Positions 27,962 through 36,591 of a DNA stretch of 64,000 bases are shown piece by piece; the first letter of the stretch is position 1, and the number at the start of each line of letters is the position of its first letter. The position numbers were made by a program, and so were the translations under genes. Origin of the DNA: Rhodothermales bacterium (GTDB lineage Bacteria > Bacteroidota > Rhodothermia > Rhodothermales > UBA10348); NCBI GenBank assembly GCA_024711125.1, contig JANJTM010000025.1, positions 186,001 through 250,000 of the forward strand, written 5' to 3'. Below the pieces are notes generated by a model. It searched no databases, was not told where the DNA came from, and worked only from the letters and a program-made list of their open reading frames with translations.

Positions 27962-28645
27962 CTACAGTTCACCGCGCCCGGTCATCCCCTTCGCAGGTCG
28001 GAAGGAGCGGATCCGGGTCTCGGTGCCGAGACGAAGCCGCTGGATGTTCGAACGGTGAGCGTAGATGATGGTCATGGCGAGCAGGATCCCGAAGAAGAGC
28101 AGGCTCGGATCGATCGAGTCCACGCCGAAGACATACCGACGGATCGCGATCGTGGACGGGAACGCAACCGCCGCCGACAGGGAGGCCAGCGAGACGTACC
28201 GTGACAGGAACAGCACGGCCGCGAAGACCCCGAGCGTGATGATCATGGTCACGGGCGAGAGTGCGAACAACACGCCCGCCGACGTATTGACGCCCTTCCC
28301 GCCACGGAAACCGGCCCATACCGGGTACATGTGGCCGATCACTGCCGCCACGCCGGCGACCAGGCGGACGACCGTCTCGATGTGCCACACCGCGAGACCG
28401 GACGGCAGATCGTCGATGCGCAGCGTGGCGATGACCCCGGACGCGAGCAGCCCCTTGCCCAGGTCGATGATCGTGGCGCCCACCCCGGCCTTCCATCCGA
28501 GAACGCGAAAAGCGTTCGTGGCCCCGGCGTTTCCGCTGCCGTGCTCCCTCAGGTCGATGCCGTGAAAGAGCTTGCCGAACCAGACGCTGCCGGGAATCGA
28601 GCCCACGAGGTAGCTGAGCACGACGATGGCGACGACCGAAAGCAT
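27962..28645 (-). CDS. plsY: Acyl-phosphate:glycerol-3-phosphate acyltransferase
   Basis: A 227-residue multi-pass membrane protein with about five to six helices. The three PlsY motifs are visible: VGSIPGSVWFGKLF...LREHGSGNAGATNAFRVLGWKAG (acyl-phosphate site), AAVIGHMYPVWAGFRGGKGVNTSAGV (phosphate loop) and VSLASLSAAVAFPSTI near the C-terminus. PlsY acylates G3P at sn-1 from acyl-phosphate, the first committed step of membrane lipid synthesis. It runs in the same direction as gpsA with a 30-bp gap. The last 20 residues are basic and cytoplasmic. Confidence 0.96.
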   Translation of the reverse strand: MLSVVAIVVLSYLVGSIPGSVWFGKLFHGIDLREHGSGNAGATNAFRVLGWKAGVGATIIDLGKGLLASGVIATLRIDDLPSGLAVWHIETVVRLVAGVAAVIGHMYPVWAGFRGGKGVNTSAGVLFALSPVTMIITLGVFAAVLFLSRYVSLASLSAAVAFPSTIAIRRYVFGVDSIDPSLLFFGILLAMTIIYAHRSNIQRLRLGTETRIRSFRPAKGMTGRGEL

Positions 28646-28674
28646 GGTAGTGGAGTCGGTAGACGGTTGGTTTG

Positions 28675-28699
28675 ATCGGGCCGCCCCATCCGGCCCGAT
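28675..28699. other. Strong stem-loop between purM and plsY
   Basis: A perfect 9-bp inverted repeat ATCGGGCCG (28675-28683) / CGGCCCGAT (28691-28699) with a 7-nt loop. Neither strand has a T run after it, so it is not a classical terminator. It may stabilise an mRNA end or bind a protein. Confidence 0.4.
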
Positions 28700-28753
28700 G
28701 GAGTTGCACTGACCTGGGTCCTTGAAGTTTCCGTGAGCGGATCGGCCGCCGCG

Positions 28754-29758
28754 TCAACGGTCCCGGACGACCCGCCCCAGGACGACGGGTTCTTCGCCCG
28801 CCGCACGCAACGTACCGGACGCCTCGTCGGCCCGGGATCCGTCGACGATCGCGATCAGCCCGATCCCGAGATTGAACGCACGCCTCATGTCTTCCTCCGG
28901 CACCGAACCCAGCGCCTGGATCAGCCGGAAGAGTCCCGGCCGTTCCCACGCGTCGTAGTCCACGTCGAAGGCAAGCCCCTTGGGTATCACGCGGGCCGTA
29001 TTCCCCGGAATGCCGCCTCCGGTCACGTGTACGAACGCATGCGCCGTACCGGCCTCGATGAGCCGGCGGATGGGCGCCAGGTAGGAACGGTGGACGGCGA
29101 GCAGGGCCTCCGCGACGCTGGAGCCGCCGAGCTCGTCGGGCCGGTCGTCCGTTTCAAACCGCGGAAACAGGACTTTCCGGGCAAGCGAATACCCGTTCGT
29201 GTGAAGCCCGGTCGACGGGAGCCCGACGAGCACATCCCCCTCCCTGACGGACGAGCCGTCGATCACCCGGTCGCGCTCGACGGCACCGACGATGGTCCCG
29301 GCCAGGTCGTACTCGCCGGGGGCGTAGATATCGGGCATCTCGGCGGTTTCCCCACCGATCAGTGCGCAGCCGTTCGCTTCGCAACCCCTCGCGAAACCAC
29401 GGATGACCTCGACCGCCACGTCCGTATCCAGTTTTCCGGTCGAGAAATAGTCGAGAAAGTAGAGCGGCTCGGCCCCGCACACGGCAATGTCGTTGACACA
29501 GTGGTTGACCAGGTCCTCGCCCACGGTGTCGTGACGGCCCGTCAGAAAGGCGACCTTCAACTTCGTGCCCACGCCGTCGACCGACGAGACGAGCACCGGT
29601 CGCGTGAAGCGCGAAAGGTCGAGCTCGAAGAACCCTCCGAAGGCGCCGATATCGGCGAGTACGCCGGCCGTGTGGGTTCGGCGGACGATCGGCTTGATTC
29701 GCCGGACCATTTCCTCGCCGGCGTCGATGTCGACCCCGGCCTCCTTGTACGTTAGCAT
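28754..29758 (-). CDS. purM: Phosphoribosylformylglycinamidine cyclo-ligase (AIR synthetase)
   Basis: A 334-residue PurM, which closes the imidazole ring in purine synthesis using ATP. The N-terminus YKEAGVDIDAGEEMVRRIKP, the block SSVDGVGTKLKVA, the VNDIAVCGAEPLYFLDYF segment and the GGETAEMP motif are all present, and HVTGGGIPGNTARVIP marks the second domain. It lies 30 bp after the enoyl-CoA hydratase on the same strand, with no visible terminator between, so it may share that transcript. Confidence 0.97.
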   Translation of the reverse strand: MLTYKEAGVDIDAGEEMVRRIKPIVRRTHTAGVLADIGAFGGFFELDLSRFTRPVLVSSVDGVGTKLKVAFLTGRHDTVGEDLVNHCVNDIAVCGAEPLYFLDYFSTGKLDTDVAVEVIRGFARGCEANGCALIGGETAEMPDIYAPGEYDLAGTIVGAVERDRVIDGSSVREGDVLVGLPSTGLHTNGYSLARKVLFPRFETDDRPDELGGSSVAEALLAVHRSYLAPIRRLIEAGTAHAFVHVTGGGIPGNTARVIPKGLAFDVDYDAWERPGLFRLIQALGSVPEEDMRRAFNLGIGLIAIVDGSRADEASGTLRAAGEEPVVLGRVVRDR

Positions 29759-29788
29759 GGAACCACGTCGGTTGATCGGCGGAAGGTA

Positions 29789-30574
29789 CTACCGACCGGC
29801 CTTCCACGGCGGATCGGTCCGATCCAGGAATGACCGCACGCCCGCGCGACAGTCTTCCGTCCCGCGTGCCTCGGCGTTGACTCGGGCGGCCAGGTCCATC
29901 GCCGAGACTTCGTCCCTGCCCGCGAGGTCGAAAAGGAGGCGCTTCGTCGTCGCGACCGCCTGGCGGCTCGTATCGCGGGCCAGGGACGTGACGATGTCGT
30001 CGACCGCCGTGTCGAGGGCGGAGTCCTCGACCACCCGCGAGACGAGACCCATGCCGTGCGCCTCCCGTGCCGAAACGAGGCGACCGGTCAGCAGGAGGTC
30101 GCGGGCGGAGGCGCCGGCGATCCGACCGCCGAGAAGTACCGAGACCAGCGCGGGAACGAACCCTATGCGCACCTCCGTGAAACCGAATTTCGCCTCGCTC
30201 ACCGCAACGGACAGGTCGCAGGCGGCCACCAGTCCGCACCCCCCCGCGACGGCGTGTCCGTGCACGCGGGCCACGATCGGTACAGGACAACGTCGCATCG
30301 CGAGAAACAGGTCGGCCAGGCGACGCGAATCCTCCAGGTTCTCGTCGAACGAGGCATCCTGCAGCCGGGACAGGGCGTCCAGGTCGGCACCGGCTGAAAA
30401 CACCGGGCCGTCCCCCGCCAGGACCAGCACGCGGACCCCGGCGTCGGCACCGAACCGGAGAACGGCTTCGGTGAGCCGGGTCACGGTTTCCCGGTCGAGC
30501 GCGTTTCGCCGTTCCGGCCTGGCCAGCGTCAGTCGCACGACGGATGCGCGACCGTCCGTTTCGATTCGAATCAT
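29789..30574 (-). CDS. Enoyl-CoA hydratase/isomerase family protein
   Basis: A 261-residue crotonase. The first oxyanion-hole strand is VFSAGADLDALS, the second ARVHGHAVAGGCGLVAACDLSVA, and the signature AKFGFTEVRIGFVPA follows. The glutamate position of hydratases appears to be kept in the FTEVRIG segment. Hydratase or methylglutaconyl-CoA-hydratase activity is plausible, but the acyl substrate cannot be told from sequence. The ATG overlaps the LuxE-like stop by 4 bp (ATGA), so the two proteins are made together. Confidence 0.9.
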   Translation of the reverse strand: MIRIETDGRASVVRLTLARPERRNALDRETVTRLTEAVLRFGADAGVRVLVLAGDGPVFSAGADLDALSRLQDASFDENLEDSRRLADLFLAMRRCPVPIVARVHGHAVAGGCGLVAACDLSVAVSEAKFGFTEVRIGFVPALVSVLLGGRIAGASARDLLLTGRLVSAREAHGMGLVSRVVEDSALDTAVDDIVTSLARDTSRQAVATTKRLLFDLAGRDEVSAMDLAARVNAEARGTEDCRAGVRSFLDRTDPPWKAGR

Positions 30575-31551
30575 GATTCGAAGAGCAGGTTGCAGCCGCG
30601 CATCGGGCTACCGAGGGCGCGACCGGTGACCGTGAACCTACGCCCTTCGACCACGCCGAGGTCCTCGGTGAGCAGGAAGGCCGCGGAATACAGGTTGGCC
30701 AGGTCTTCGACGGCCAGGCGCCCGGGCATCCCGTTCCCCAGCGGGCGCTCGGGATCCTCCGGATCCACCACCGAGACCCGCATCCAGGGCGGCGGATCGA
30801 ACCACTCGCCGCACCGCGACCAGGCCTGGGACGTGAGTTCGCACATGCCGTACTCGCTTCCCACGCGATGAACCGGCACGCCGAACCCCTGCGCCAGCCG
30901 CGCGTGCAGCGTTTCCCTGTCGACTTCCCTTCGGCGCGTCTTCATTCCGCCCGTCTCGATGATGCGGACGTCTCCCGGGAGCGGCACCGGCCCCCCCTCC
31001 AGGAGGTCGAGAAGACCGAACGCCGCACCGATGACGAGGAACGGGAGTCGCTCCGATGCTGCCCGCAGCGCGGCGTCCACCATCCCCGCGGGATCGAATA
31101 CCTGTACCTGTGGCGCCGCCGTCCCGGTACCGGACGCGAGCACGCGTACCATCCGCACCAGCGACGAATGATCGGCGTACTCGGGCAGGTGGCCGACGAT
31201 GACGCGGCGCCGGTTGGAGAACGTGCGGACGAACCCGGCCACGCAGACGCGATCGTACCAGGCGAACGAGCGCACGGGATGGCGTGCCCGGTGTCCCGAT
31301 CCCGTGCCGCTGCTGACGAACGAGCCCTCCTCTTCCTCGGGCGGAAAGCACGCCACCCTGACCTCGCGAAAGGCGGCGACCGGAAGGAAACGCCCACCGT
31401 CCGGCTCGAAGGCGGCGATGACGGGGTTCCGCGTGGCCTGGTACGCACGGATCGCGTCGCGCACGGCATCGAAAGCCGGACCGTCTCCGGGCTCGAGGCT
31501 CAGCAGCGCCGATTCCAGGTCGGGTCGCGCCGTACCCGGGGGGAGCGTCAT
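30571..31551 (-). CDS. LuxE-like acyl-protein synthetase
   Basis: A 326-residue member of the LuxE/PaaK adenylation group. The phosphate-binding loop appears as FVSSGTGSGHRARH; further landmarks are VIGAAFGLLDLL, RIIETGGMKTRRREVDR and GSEYGMCELTSQAW, which correspond to the core motifs A4-A6 of the adenylate-forming fold. LuxE activates a fatty acid as acyl-AMP and transfers it to a cysteine for later reduction. LuxC and LuxD are not encoded nearby, so bioluminescence is not implied. The start ATG 31551 overlaps the M14 stop by 4 bp. The crotonase follows in the same manner. Confidence 0.82.
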   Translation of the reverse strand: MTLPPGTARPDLESALLSLEPGDGPAFDAVRDAIRAYQATRNPVIAAFEPDGGRFLPVAAFREVRVACFPPEEEEGSFVSSGTGSGHRARHPVRSFAWYDRVCVAGFVRTFSNRRRVIVGHLPEYADHSSLVRMVRVLASGTGTAAPQVQVFDPAGMVDAALRAASERLPFLVIGAAFGLLDLLEGGPVPLPGDVRIIETGGMKTRRREVDRETLHARLAQGFGVPVHRVGSEYGMCELTSQAWSRCGEWFDPPPWMRVSVVDPEDPERPLGNGMPGRLAVEDLANLYSAAFLLTEDLGVVEGRRFTVTGRALGSPMRGCNLLFES

Positions 31552-33131
31552 CGCCGCACGGCGGCGATCCGCCGGAGGATCGGGAAACGCCCGCCGTCGA
31601 GGTCGGCCCCGCCGACGATGGCCCAGTTCGCAATGCCGTCGTCGGCTCGGGGCTCGAGCAGTGACACGACAAGACGACCCAGCGCCTGCGATACCGGCAC
31701 GGACTCCCACGCGGAAGGATCGAACGCCTCCGGGGACCCGGCCCAGCGCCCCACGACTTCCTGTTCGTTGACGCCCTGGAAAGGACGATCGGCGACCCGT
31801 ACCGAATCCACGAGGAAGGCCTGCAGTCCGGAGCCGTCGCCGGTAGCGGGCTGCGTGCGCACGCCGTGGTCGTGCAACAGGTCGATCACGCGACGCAGTG
31901 ACTTCGGCACCAGGTATTCCACCGGAGCGGTTTCGGCCTCGGTGGCCTCGAAGGTCCCGTATTCGGGCATCGATTCCACGCGGCGCTCGTCGGTCATCTC
32001 GAACATCGTTTCCCCGGTGTAGGGGTGACGAATCGACCGCACCTCACCGAGGATGATGTCTGCAGGCCGGGCCGACGCGACCACGCGGGCGCGCAACCCC
32101 AGCGCGGTGCCCGCCACCTCCCTCTCGTCAGCCGCCCGCGTCGCCGCGCGAACGCGCCATGCGTTGGTGTGCGCGAAGTCGAGGATCTCCTCCACGAAGG
32201 CGCGCGTCACGAGTACGCGCTCGCGGAAGGGCGCGTAGGCGTACGCTTCGCTGAGAATGCCGACCCGGTTTCGAAGTCCCACGTAGTTCGTATTGAACCG
32301 TGGACGGTGGTCGAACGTGTACCAGCCCGGGCTTCCCGAGCGGAAGGGCAGGTTCCCGTAGTAGTAGGTGTCCCAGCCGGTCCGGTCCTTGACCGCGGCG
32401 GTGACGGTCTCCAGCAGCTCGCCGCGCGCCAGGTCGACGATGGCGGGATCGGTTGCCGGATGCATCGGGGCCGCATACGTCAGGTGATACCCGTGACGCG
32501 ACCCGTTCGTCGTGTGCAGATCGACAACGATGTGCGGATCGTAGTCGTCCAGCAACCCGACGAGGGAACGCGCCTCCGGCGACGCGAGCTTCATGTGATC
32601 CCGGTTGAGATCCAGGTCACGGGCGTTCTCCCGGCGCCCCATGCCCCCGATGGGACCGAGCTGCCGGGGCCGGTTGTACAGTGAGAATCGCTCGTTGCCG
32701 TCCGCATTGTAGATCGGCGCGACGAGCAGAACGAGCGAATCGGCCCACGCCGGCCTGCCCGAGGCCGCCAGGTCCCGGAGGAACGCCAGCATCGCGTCCT
32801 TCCCGCAGACCTCCCCCCCGTGGATGTTGGCCATCACGAACACCCGGAGCCGGCCCGAAGCGCGCACTTCCCCGGCCGAAGGCCCGGAAACGTCTCCATA
32901 GACCACCAACGGGAGCGCACGCCCTTCGACGCTGTACCCGAAGTGGGTCCGGTGCATCCTCGGATCCCTACGATCCAGGAGATCCAGGAATTCCACGGCC
33001 TCGTAGTAGCGGGCGGTCTCCGTGTAGCCGCTCGCCTCGGCCCGTGTCGCGGGGTAATCCTGGGCTCCGGCGTCGGCCACCGGCCGCGCCGCGAACGCCA
33101 GGAGCGAGAGGCAGACGGCGAGGAGCCTCAC
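31548..33131 (-). CDS. Secreted M14 zinc carboxypeptidase-like protein
   Basis: A 527-residue protein with a signal peptide (MRLLAVCLSLLAFAARPVADAGA). Zinc ligands H104 and E107 are in NIHGGEVCGKD, H206 in VVDLHTTNG, and the general-base glutamate E295 in GILSEAYAY. The domain (about 35-330) is followed by a beta-rich C-terminal extension of about 190 residues. It should act on peptides or amide-linked cell-wall fragments outside the cytoplasm. The start is the GTG at 33131, because it gives the signal peptide and overlaps the bTHX stop in GTGA; the longer frame upstream only reads through bTHX out of phase. Confidence 0.87.
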   Translation of the reverse strand: MRLLAVCLSLLAFAARPVADAGAQDYPATRAEASGYTETARYYEAVEFLDLLDRRDPRMHRTHFGYSVEGRALPLVVYGDVSGPSAGEVRASGRLRVFVMANIHGGEVCGKDAMLAFLRDLAASGRPAWADSLVLLVAPIYNADGNERFSLYNRPRQLGPIGGMGRRENARDLDLNRDHMKLASPEARSLVGLLDDYDPHIVVDLHTTNGSRHGYHLTYAAPMHPATDPAIVDLARGELLETVTAAVKDRTGWDTYYYGNLPFRSGSPGWYTFDHRPRFNTNYVGLRNRVGILSEAYAYAPFRERVLVTRAFVEEILDFAHTNAWRVRAATRAADEREVAGTALGLRARVVASARPADIILGEVRSIRHPYTGETMFEMTDERRVESMPEYGTFEATEAETAPVEYLVPKSLRRVIDLLHDHGVRTQPATGDGSGLQAFLVDSVRVADRPFQGVNEQEVVGRWAGSPEAFDPSAWESVPVSQALGRLVVSLLEPRADDGIANWAIVGGADLDGGRFPILRRIAAVRR

Positions 33132-33229
33132 TTCGCGGCCTTCTTCGCAGCCTTCTTCCTGGGGCGCGTCTTTCCCGACGATCCCTTGGCGATCTTTCCC
33201 TTGCGTGTGCGCTTGTCTCCGCGTCCCAT
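33128..33229 (-). CDS. 30S ribosomal protein bTHX
   Basis: A 33-residue, extremely basic protein: it begins MGRGDKRTRKGKIAKGSSGK and ends in TRPRKK plus alanine/lysine repeats. This matches the Thx family (MGxGDKKTRRGKIxxGxxGxxRPRKK), which fills a cavity at the top of the 30S head in Thermus and is also common in Bacteroidota-related bacteria. It was found by eye inside a longer antiparallel frame. The stop TGA lies within the GTGA start of the M14 gene. A TATTTTCG -10-like element precedes it. Confidence 0.9.
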   Translation of the reverse strand: MGRGDKRTRKGKIAKGSSGKTRPRKKAAKKAAK

Positions 33230-33260
33230 GTCGGTGTGCCGGTATGTAGGCTCTTGAGGA

Positions 33261-33268
33261 TATCTTTG
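33261..33268 (+). promoter_or_regulatory. Bacteroidota-type -7 box candidate upstream of xseA
   Basis: TATCTTTG matches TAnnTTTG exactly, 40 bp before the xseA start, in the 78-bp divergent gap between bTHX and xseA. No convincing -33 TTTG element is seen at the normal distance. Confidence 0.35.
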
Positions 33269-33307
33269 CGAAAATAGTCCTACCGACGGCCCCCCGCCAA
33301 CCGTACC

Positions 33308-34549
33308 GTGCCGAGATCCTCCGAAACCCTCGAGAACTCGCCAAGGCCTCTCCACGAACTGGTCGCCGAGGTCGCGTCATCCATCCGCGACACGTGGAGC
33401 GACGTGCGAATCCGGGCCGAGATCTCGGGTTGTACCGTGGCCGGTTCGGGGCACGCCTATCTCACGCTCAAGGACGATCGATCGCAGTTGCGCGCCGTCG
33501 CCTGGCGGGCAGTCGCCGACCGCTACCGCGACCTGCTGAGGGACGGAACGGAAGTCGTGGTGCGCGGAAGTCTCACGGTTTACGAAGCTCGGGGCGCTCT
33601 GCAGCTCACGATCACTTCCGTGCAGCCGCTCGGGGAGGGTGCCCTCCGGAGGGCTTTCGAAGCCCTGAAGGCGCGCCTCGGGGCGGAGGGGCTGTTCGAC
33701 GAGCGTCGCAAGCGCCCCCTGCCGCCCTACCCCCGTACGATCGGTATCGTGACGTCGGCATCGGGAGCCGTGATCCGGGACGTCCTGACGATTCTCGGAC
33801 GCCGATACCCGGTGGCCCACGCGGTCATCGCAGACGTGCGGGTCCAGGGCGAGGGGGCCGCGGACGAGATCGCGGCGGCGATCCGTCGCTTCAATCGCCT
33901 TGACGATGGCGATCCGCGGCGACCCGACGTACTCATCGTCGGCCGGGGCGGAGGCTCGCTGGAGGATCTGTGGGCCTTCAACGAGGAAATCGTGGCACGC
34001 GCGGTACACGCTTCGGGTATTCCCGTCGTGAGCGCGGTCGGGCACGAGACGGACGTGACCCTCTGCGACCTGGCCGCGGACCTCAGGGCCGGCACGCCGT
34101 CGATGGCGGCCGAACTCGTCGCCCCCTCGGTACCCGAAATGCTCTCCTCGCTCCGTCTCCGAACCGACCAGGCCGCATCCCGGCTGGAACGGCTGGTCGA
34201 CCGCGCGAGGCGGCGGCTGGATGCGCTTCGCCGCTCCCACGAATACCATTCGCCCATGCGCCGCATCGAGCGACTTTCGCAGCGGACCGACGAACTGCAG
34301 CTTCGCCTCGATCGCCGGATTGCCCATCACCTGGAGCGGGCCGGCGCCCGGTTGCGGGCGCTGTCGTCGCACCTCGCGGCCCTGGAGCCGCTCCGACCCC
34401 TGCGAAACGGGTTTGCCGTGGTGGAACGCAACGGCAGGGTCGTACGTCGCGCCGCATCCGTGGAACCCGGAGACGCGCTTCGGCTGCGATTCGAGGACGG
34501 CACGGTCGACGCGACCGCGGATCGCCGACGATCCCCCGGGAACCGCTGA
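33308..34549 (+). CDS. xseA: Exodeoxyribonuclease VII large subunit
   Basis: A 413-residue XseA. The N-terminal OB-fold (WSDVRIRAEISGCTVAGSGHAYLTLKDD) binds single-stranded DNA; the catalytic core has TSASGAVIRDVLTILGRRYP, DVLIVGRGGGSLEDLWAFNEE and SAVGHETDVTLCDLAADLRAGTPSMAAE, the defining motifs of the family. A long coiled-coil region follows, ending in LRPLRNGFAVV. The enzyme cleaves single-stranded DNA from both ends together with XseB. The start is taken as the GTG at 33308. Unusually, xseB is not next to it but 2 kb downstream. Confidence 0.95.
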   Translation: MPRSSETLENSPRPLHELVAEVASSIRDTWSDVRIRAEISGCTVAGSGHAYLTLKDDRSQLRAVAWRAVADRYRDLLRDGTEVVVRGSLTVYEARGALQLTITSVQPLGEGALRRAFEALKARLGAEGLFDERRKRPLPPYPRTIGIVTSASGAVIRDVLTILGRRYPVAHAVIADVRVQGEGAADEIAAAIRRFNRLDDGDPRRPDVLIVGRGGGSLEDLWAFNEEIVARAVHASGIPVVSAVGHETDVTLCDLAADLRAGTPSMAAELVAPSVPEMLSSLRLRTDQAASRLERLVDRARRRLDALRRSHEYHSPMRRIERLSQRTDELQLRLDRRIAHHLERAGARLRALSSHLAALEPLRPLRNGFAVVERNGRVVRRAASVEPGDALRLRFEDGTVDATADRRRSPGNR

Positions 34550-34651
34550 CCTCCGGAACGCGGTAACGGGACGGGGAGTTGGATATCGAATGAAGGAAAG
34601 GGCCGCTCTACGTGGCCCATTCTCCCCGGGAGCGAACCCAGCACGCGTCAC

Positions 34652-35722
34652 ATGGCAACGGAACCGGCCGAAGTCACCCTCGAACTGCAGCCGGAACGGA
34701 GGGTCGACGTGATCGACGTGTCCGCCCGGGTCGAGACGCAGGAGCCCGGGTTCTTCGAGACGTACGAGAAGAGCCTCTTCTGTTCGTACCACACGACCGC
34801 CGGGTACTTCGAGCAGAGCTTCGTCAACCGGCTTGGCCATAACCCCGAGGCCGTCGAGGCCTTCGTGGGGTCTTTCACCAAGCTCTTCCCGGCCGACGCC
34901 GGCTATCGGCACGACCAGATGCATCTCCGGGACGAATTGTCGGAGGAGCAGAAGGAGGTGGAACCCCGGAACGCCGATTCCCACCTGACCTTCATCGGGT
35001 GCGGGCTCGAGAATTGCGTCACGTACCTGAACCGCCCCCACCACCCGGTCTACTTCGTCGAACTCGACGGAACCAACGGAGTCGAGCGGCGCCGACGGCG
35101 AACGTCCGTACTCGGGTTCAACAGGGACGAGGTGGTGGATCGCTTCAGCCTCGAGATCCCGGTTTCCAGTCACCCGATCGACTCCATCAACCTGTGGGAT
35201 CCGGCGTTCGGCCTGTACGACCGGCTTCACGAACTGGTCCGTGTGCACGGGATGGATCGCGGCCGCATCGACATTTCGCTGCACCCCTCGGAGCGCCACA
35301 CGGGACTGACGGTCAACGAATACGAAACGCTGCTCATGCGGCACGATCTCGTCGAGGTGCTGCACAATCCGATCCGATTCATGGCGCAGAAGGGCCGGAA
35401 CATGCTCCGGGATCCGCGCGCCATCCCGGAAAAGGCCAAGGATTACGCCAAGTACGACCTCGTCCGCGTGGTCAACGAGTTCATAGACGCCATGGGCCTG
35501 TCGGAATCGCTCATCGAGCGCATCATCGACAAGTTTCTCCAGGTCCCGGCGAGCCGATTCCTGCGCATGAAGCGGGGCATCAGCCTGATGGTGAACGCCG
35601 GCGACTCCGCGGTACCCGGGCGCATCATCTCGGGCACCTACCAGAGCCCGATCCTCGTGCAGTGGCGCAAGGCCGAGCGCGGCGCCCGGACGGTCGAAGT
35701 GAGCTACACGCGGTTCGAGTAG
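34652..35722 (+). CDS. Tandem YjbQ (UPF0047)-like protein, unknown function
   Basis: A 356-residue protein that I read as two diverged YjbQ domains. The first half has CSYHTTAGYFEQS, YRHDQ, NADSHL and VYFVELDG followed by an arginine cluster, aligning with the YjbQ order HTSxxL, YxHD, xxHL and (I/V)xLxExDGPRxR. The second half has HTGLTVNEYETLL, then GTYQSPILVQW and a basic strand, matching HTSASLTxNE and GTWQxIxLxExD. Canonical YjbQ is about 135 residues, trimeric, and shows weak thiamin-phosphate-synthase activity; its true role is unsettled. Histidines are conserved in both halves. No signal peptide. It is preceded by xseA at 102 bp. Confidence 0.6.
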   Translation: MATEPAEVTLELQPERRVDVIDVSARVETQEPGFFETYEKSLFCSYHTTAGYFEQSFVNRLGHNPEAVEAFVGSFTKLFPADAGYRHDQMHLRDELSEEQKEVEPRNADSHLTFIGCGLENCVTYLNRPHHPVYFVELDGTNGVERRRRRTSVLGFNRDEVVDRFSLEIPVSSHPIDSINLWDPAFGLYDRLHELVRVHGMDRGRIDISLHPSERHTGLTVNEYETLLMRHDLVEVLHNPIRFMAQKGRNMLRDPRAIPEKAKDYAKYDLVRVVNEFIDAMGLSESLIERIIDKFLQVPASRFLRMKRGISLMVNAGDSAVPGRIISGTYQSPILVQWRKAERGARTVEVSYTRFE

Positions 35723-35734
35723 CCGCCCGACCCT

Positions 35735-36499
35735 TCAGATAAGGGATCGGGACTGCAGGCCGTCCACGTTCAGACAGGCGCCGTTGACCCACGCGGCGCG
35801 GGGACTCGAAAGGAACGCCACGACGTCTGCCACTTCCTCCACCGACCCGAACCGGCCCATCGGCAGGTTGGCCGCCACGAACGCGGCCATTCCTTCCGGG
35901 TCCTCGACGCAGCGCCTGTCCCAGCTTCCCCCCGGAAAACGGATCGACCCCGGGGCCACCGAATTGACCCGCACGCCCCGATCGGCCAACTCGAGCGCGA
36001 GGATCTTCGCGAACGAAATGATGGCCGATTTCGTGGTGTTGTAGATGGACAGCCCCGGCCCGCCGGCCTCCCTGCCGAAGATGGACGCCACGAACGTGAT
36101 CGCCGATCCGGTGGGCATGAGGGGCACGAGTGAACGCACCGATCGCAGGTGGGACCGGAGGTTGAGGTCTAGCACGGCTTCCCAGTCGTCCTCGGTCGTA
36201 TCCAGGAAGCGCCCCCTCCGGTTTCCGCCCACGTTACCGACCAGTACGTCCAGCGCACCGAACCGGTCGCGGACGAAGGCCGCCAGGGCCTCGTTCGCCG
36301 CCGCTTCGGTCACGTCGCCGACGAACGGCGTGACGTCGCCGCGGCCGATGGCCGCGACCGCGCTCCGAAGTGCGCCCTCGTCGCGTCCGACGATGACCAC
36401 CCGGCATCCCTCGGCCGCCAGGGCGCGGGCGATGCCGAGTCCGATGCCCCGGCTCGCGCCCGTGACGACCGCAGACTTTCCTTCCAGTTCGAGGTTCAT
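35735..36499 (-). CDS. Short-chain dehydrogenase/reductase
   Basis: A 254-residue classical SDR. The cofactor motif is VVTGASRGIGLGIA, the stabilising motif is GNVGG in place of NNAG, and the catalytic residues are S139, Y153 and K157 (IYNTTKSA). The C-terminus DVVAFLSSPRAAWVNGACLNVDG is typical of FabG-like reductases. The arginine at residue 39 (VGRD) suggests NADPH. Substrate unknown. The ATG at 36499 fits; the frame stays open upstream without homology. It lies on the opposite strand between the YjbQ-like gene and xseB. A TATACT element (36525-36530) precedes it. Confidence 0.88.
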   Translation of the reverse strand: MNLELEGKSAVVTGASRGIGLGIARALAAEGCRVVIVGRDEGALRSAVAAIGRGDVTPFVGDVTEAAANEALAAFVRDRFGALDVLVGNVGGNRRGRFLDTTEDDWEAVLDLNLRSHLRSVRSLVPLMPTGSAITFVASIFGREAGGPGLSIYNTTKSAIISFAKILALELADRGVRVNSVAPGSIRFPGGSWDRRCVEDPEGMAAFVAANLPMGRFGSVEEVADVVAFLSSPRAAWVNGACLNVDGLQSRSLI

Positions 36500-36524
36500 G
36501 ACTCCCTGCCGATTACTCGTGTCC

Positions 36525-36530
36525 AGTATA
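36525..36530 (-). promoter_or_regulatory. Candidate -10 box upstream of the SDR gene
   Basis: TATACT on the minus strand, 26-31 bp before the ATG at 36499. It lies in the 92-bp divergent gap with xseB. No good -35 is seen. Confidence 0.3.
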
Positions 36531-36591
36531 CGCGATCTTTGACCGCCCCCGCGCGTTGCAGCCGACCTGAACCCGAGTGCACAGGCCGTCC

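Noticed and set aside
30571-31551. Bioluminescence (lux) operon
   Set aside because: Only a LuxE-like adenylation enzyme is present. No LuxA, LuxB, LuxC or LuxD sequence is seen.
33132-33380. Longer N-terminus for the M14 carboxypeptidase
   Set aside because: The upstream part reads bTHX and its leader out of frame. The GTG at 33131 gives a clean signal peptide and a GTGA overlap.
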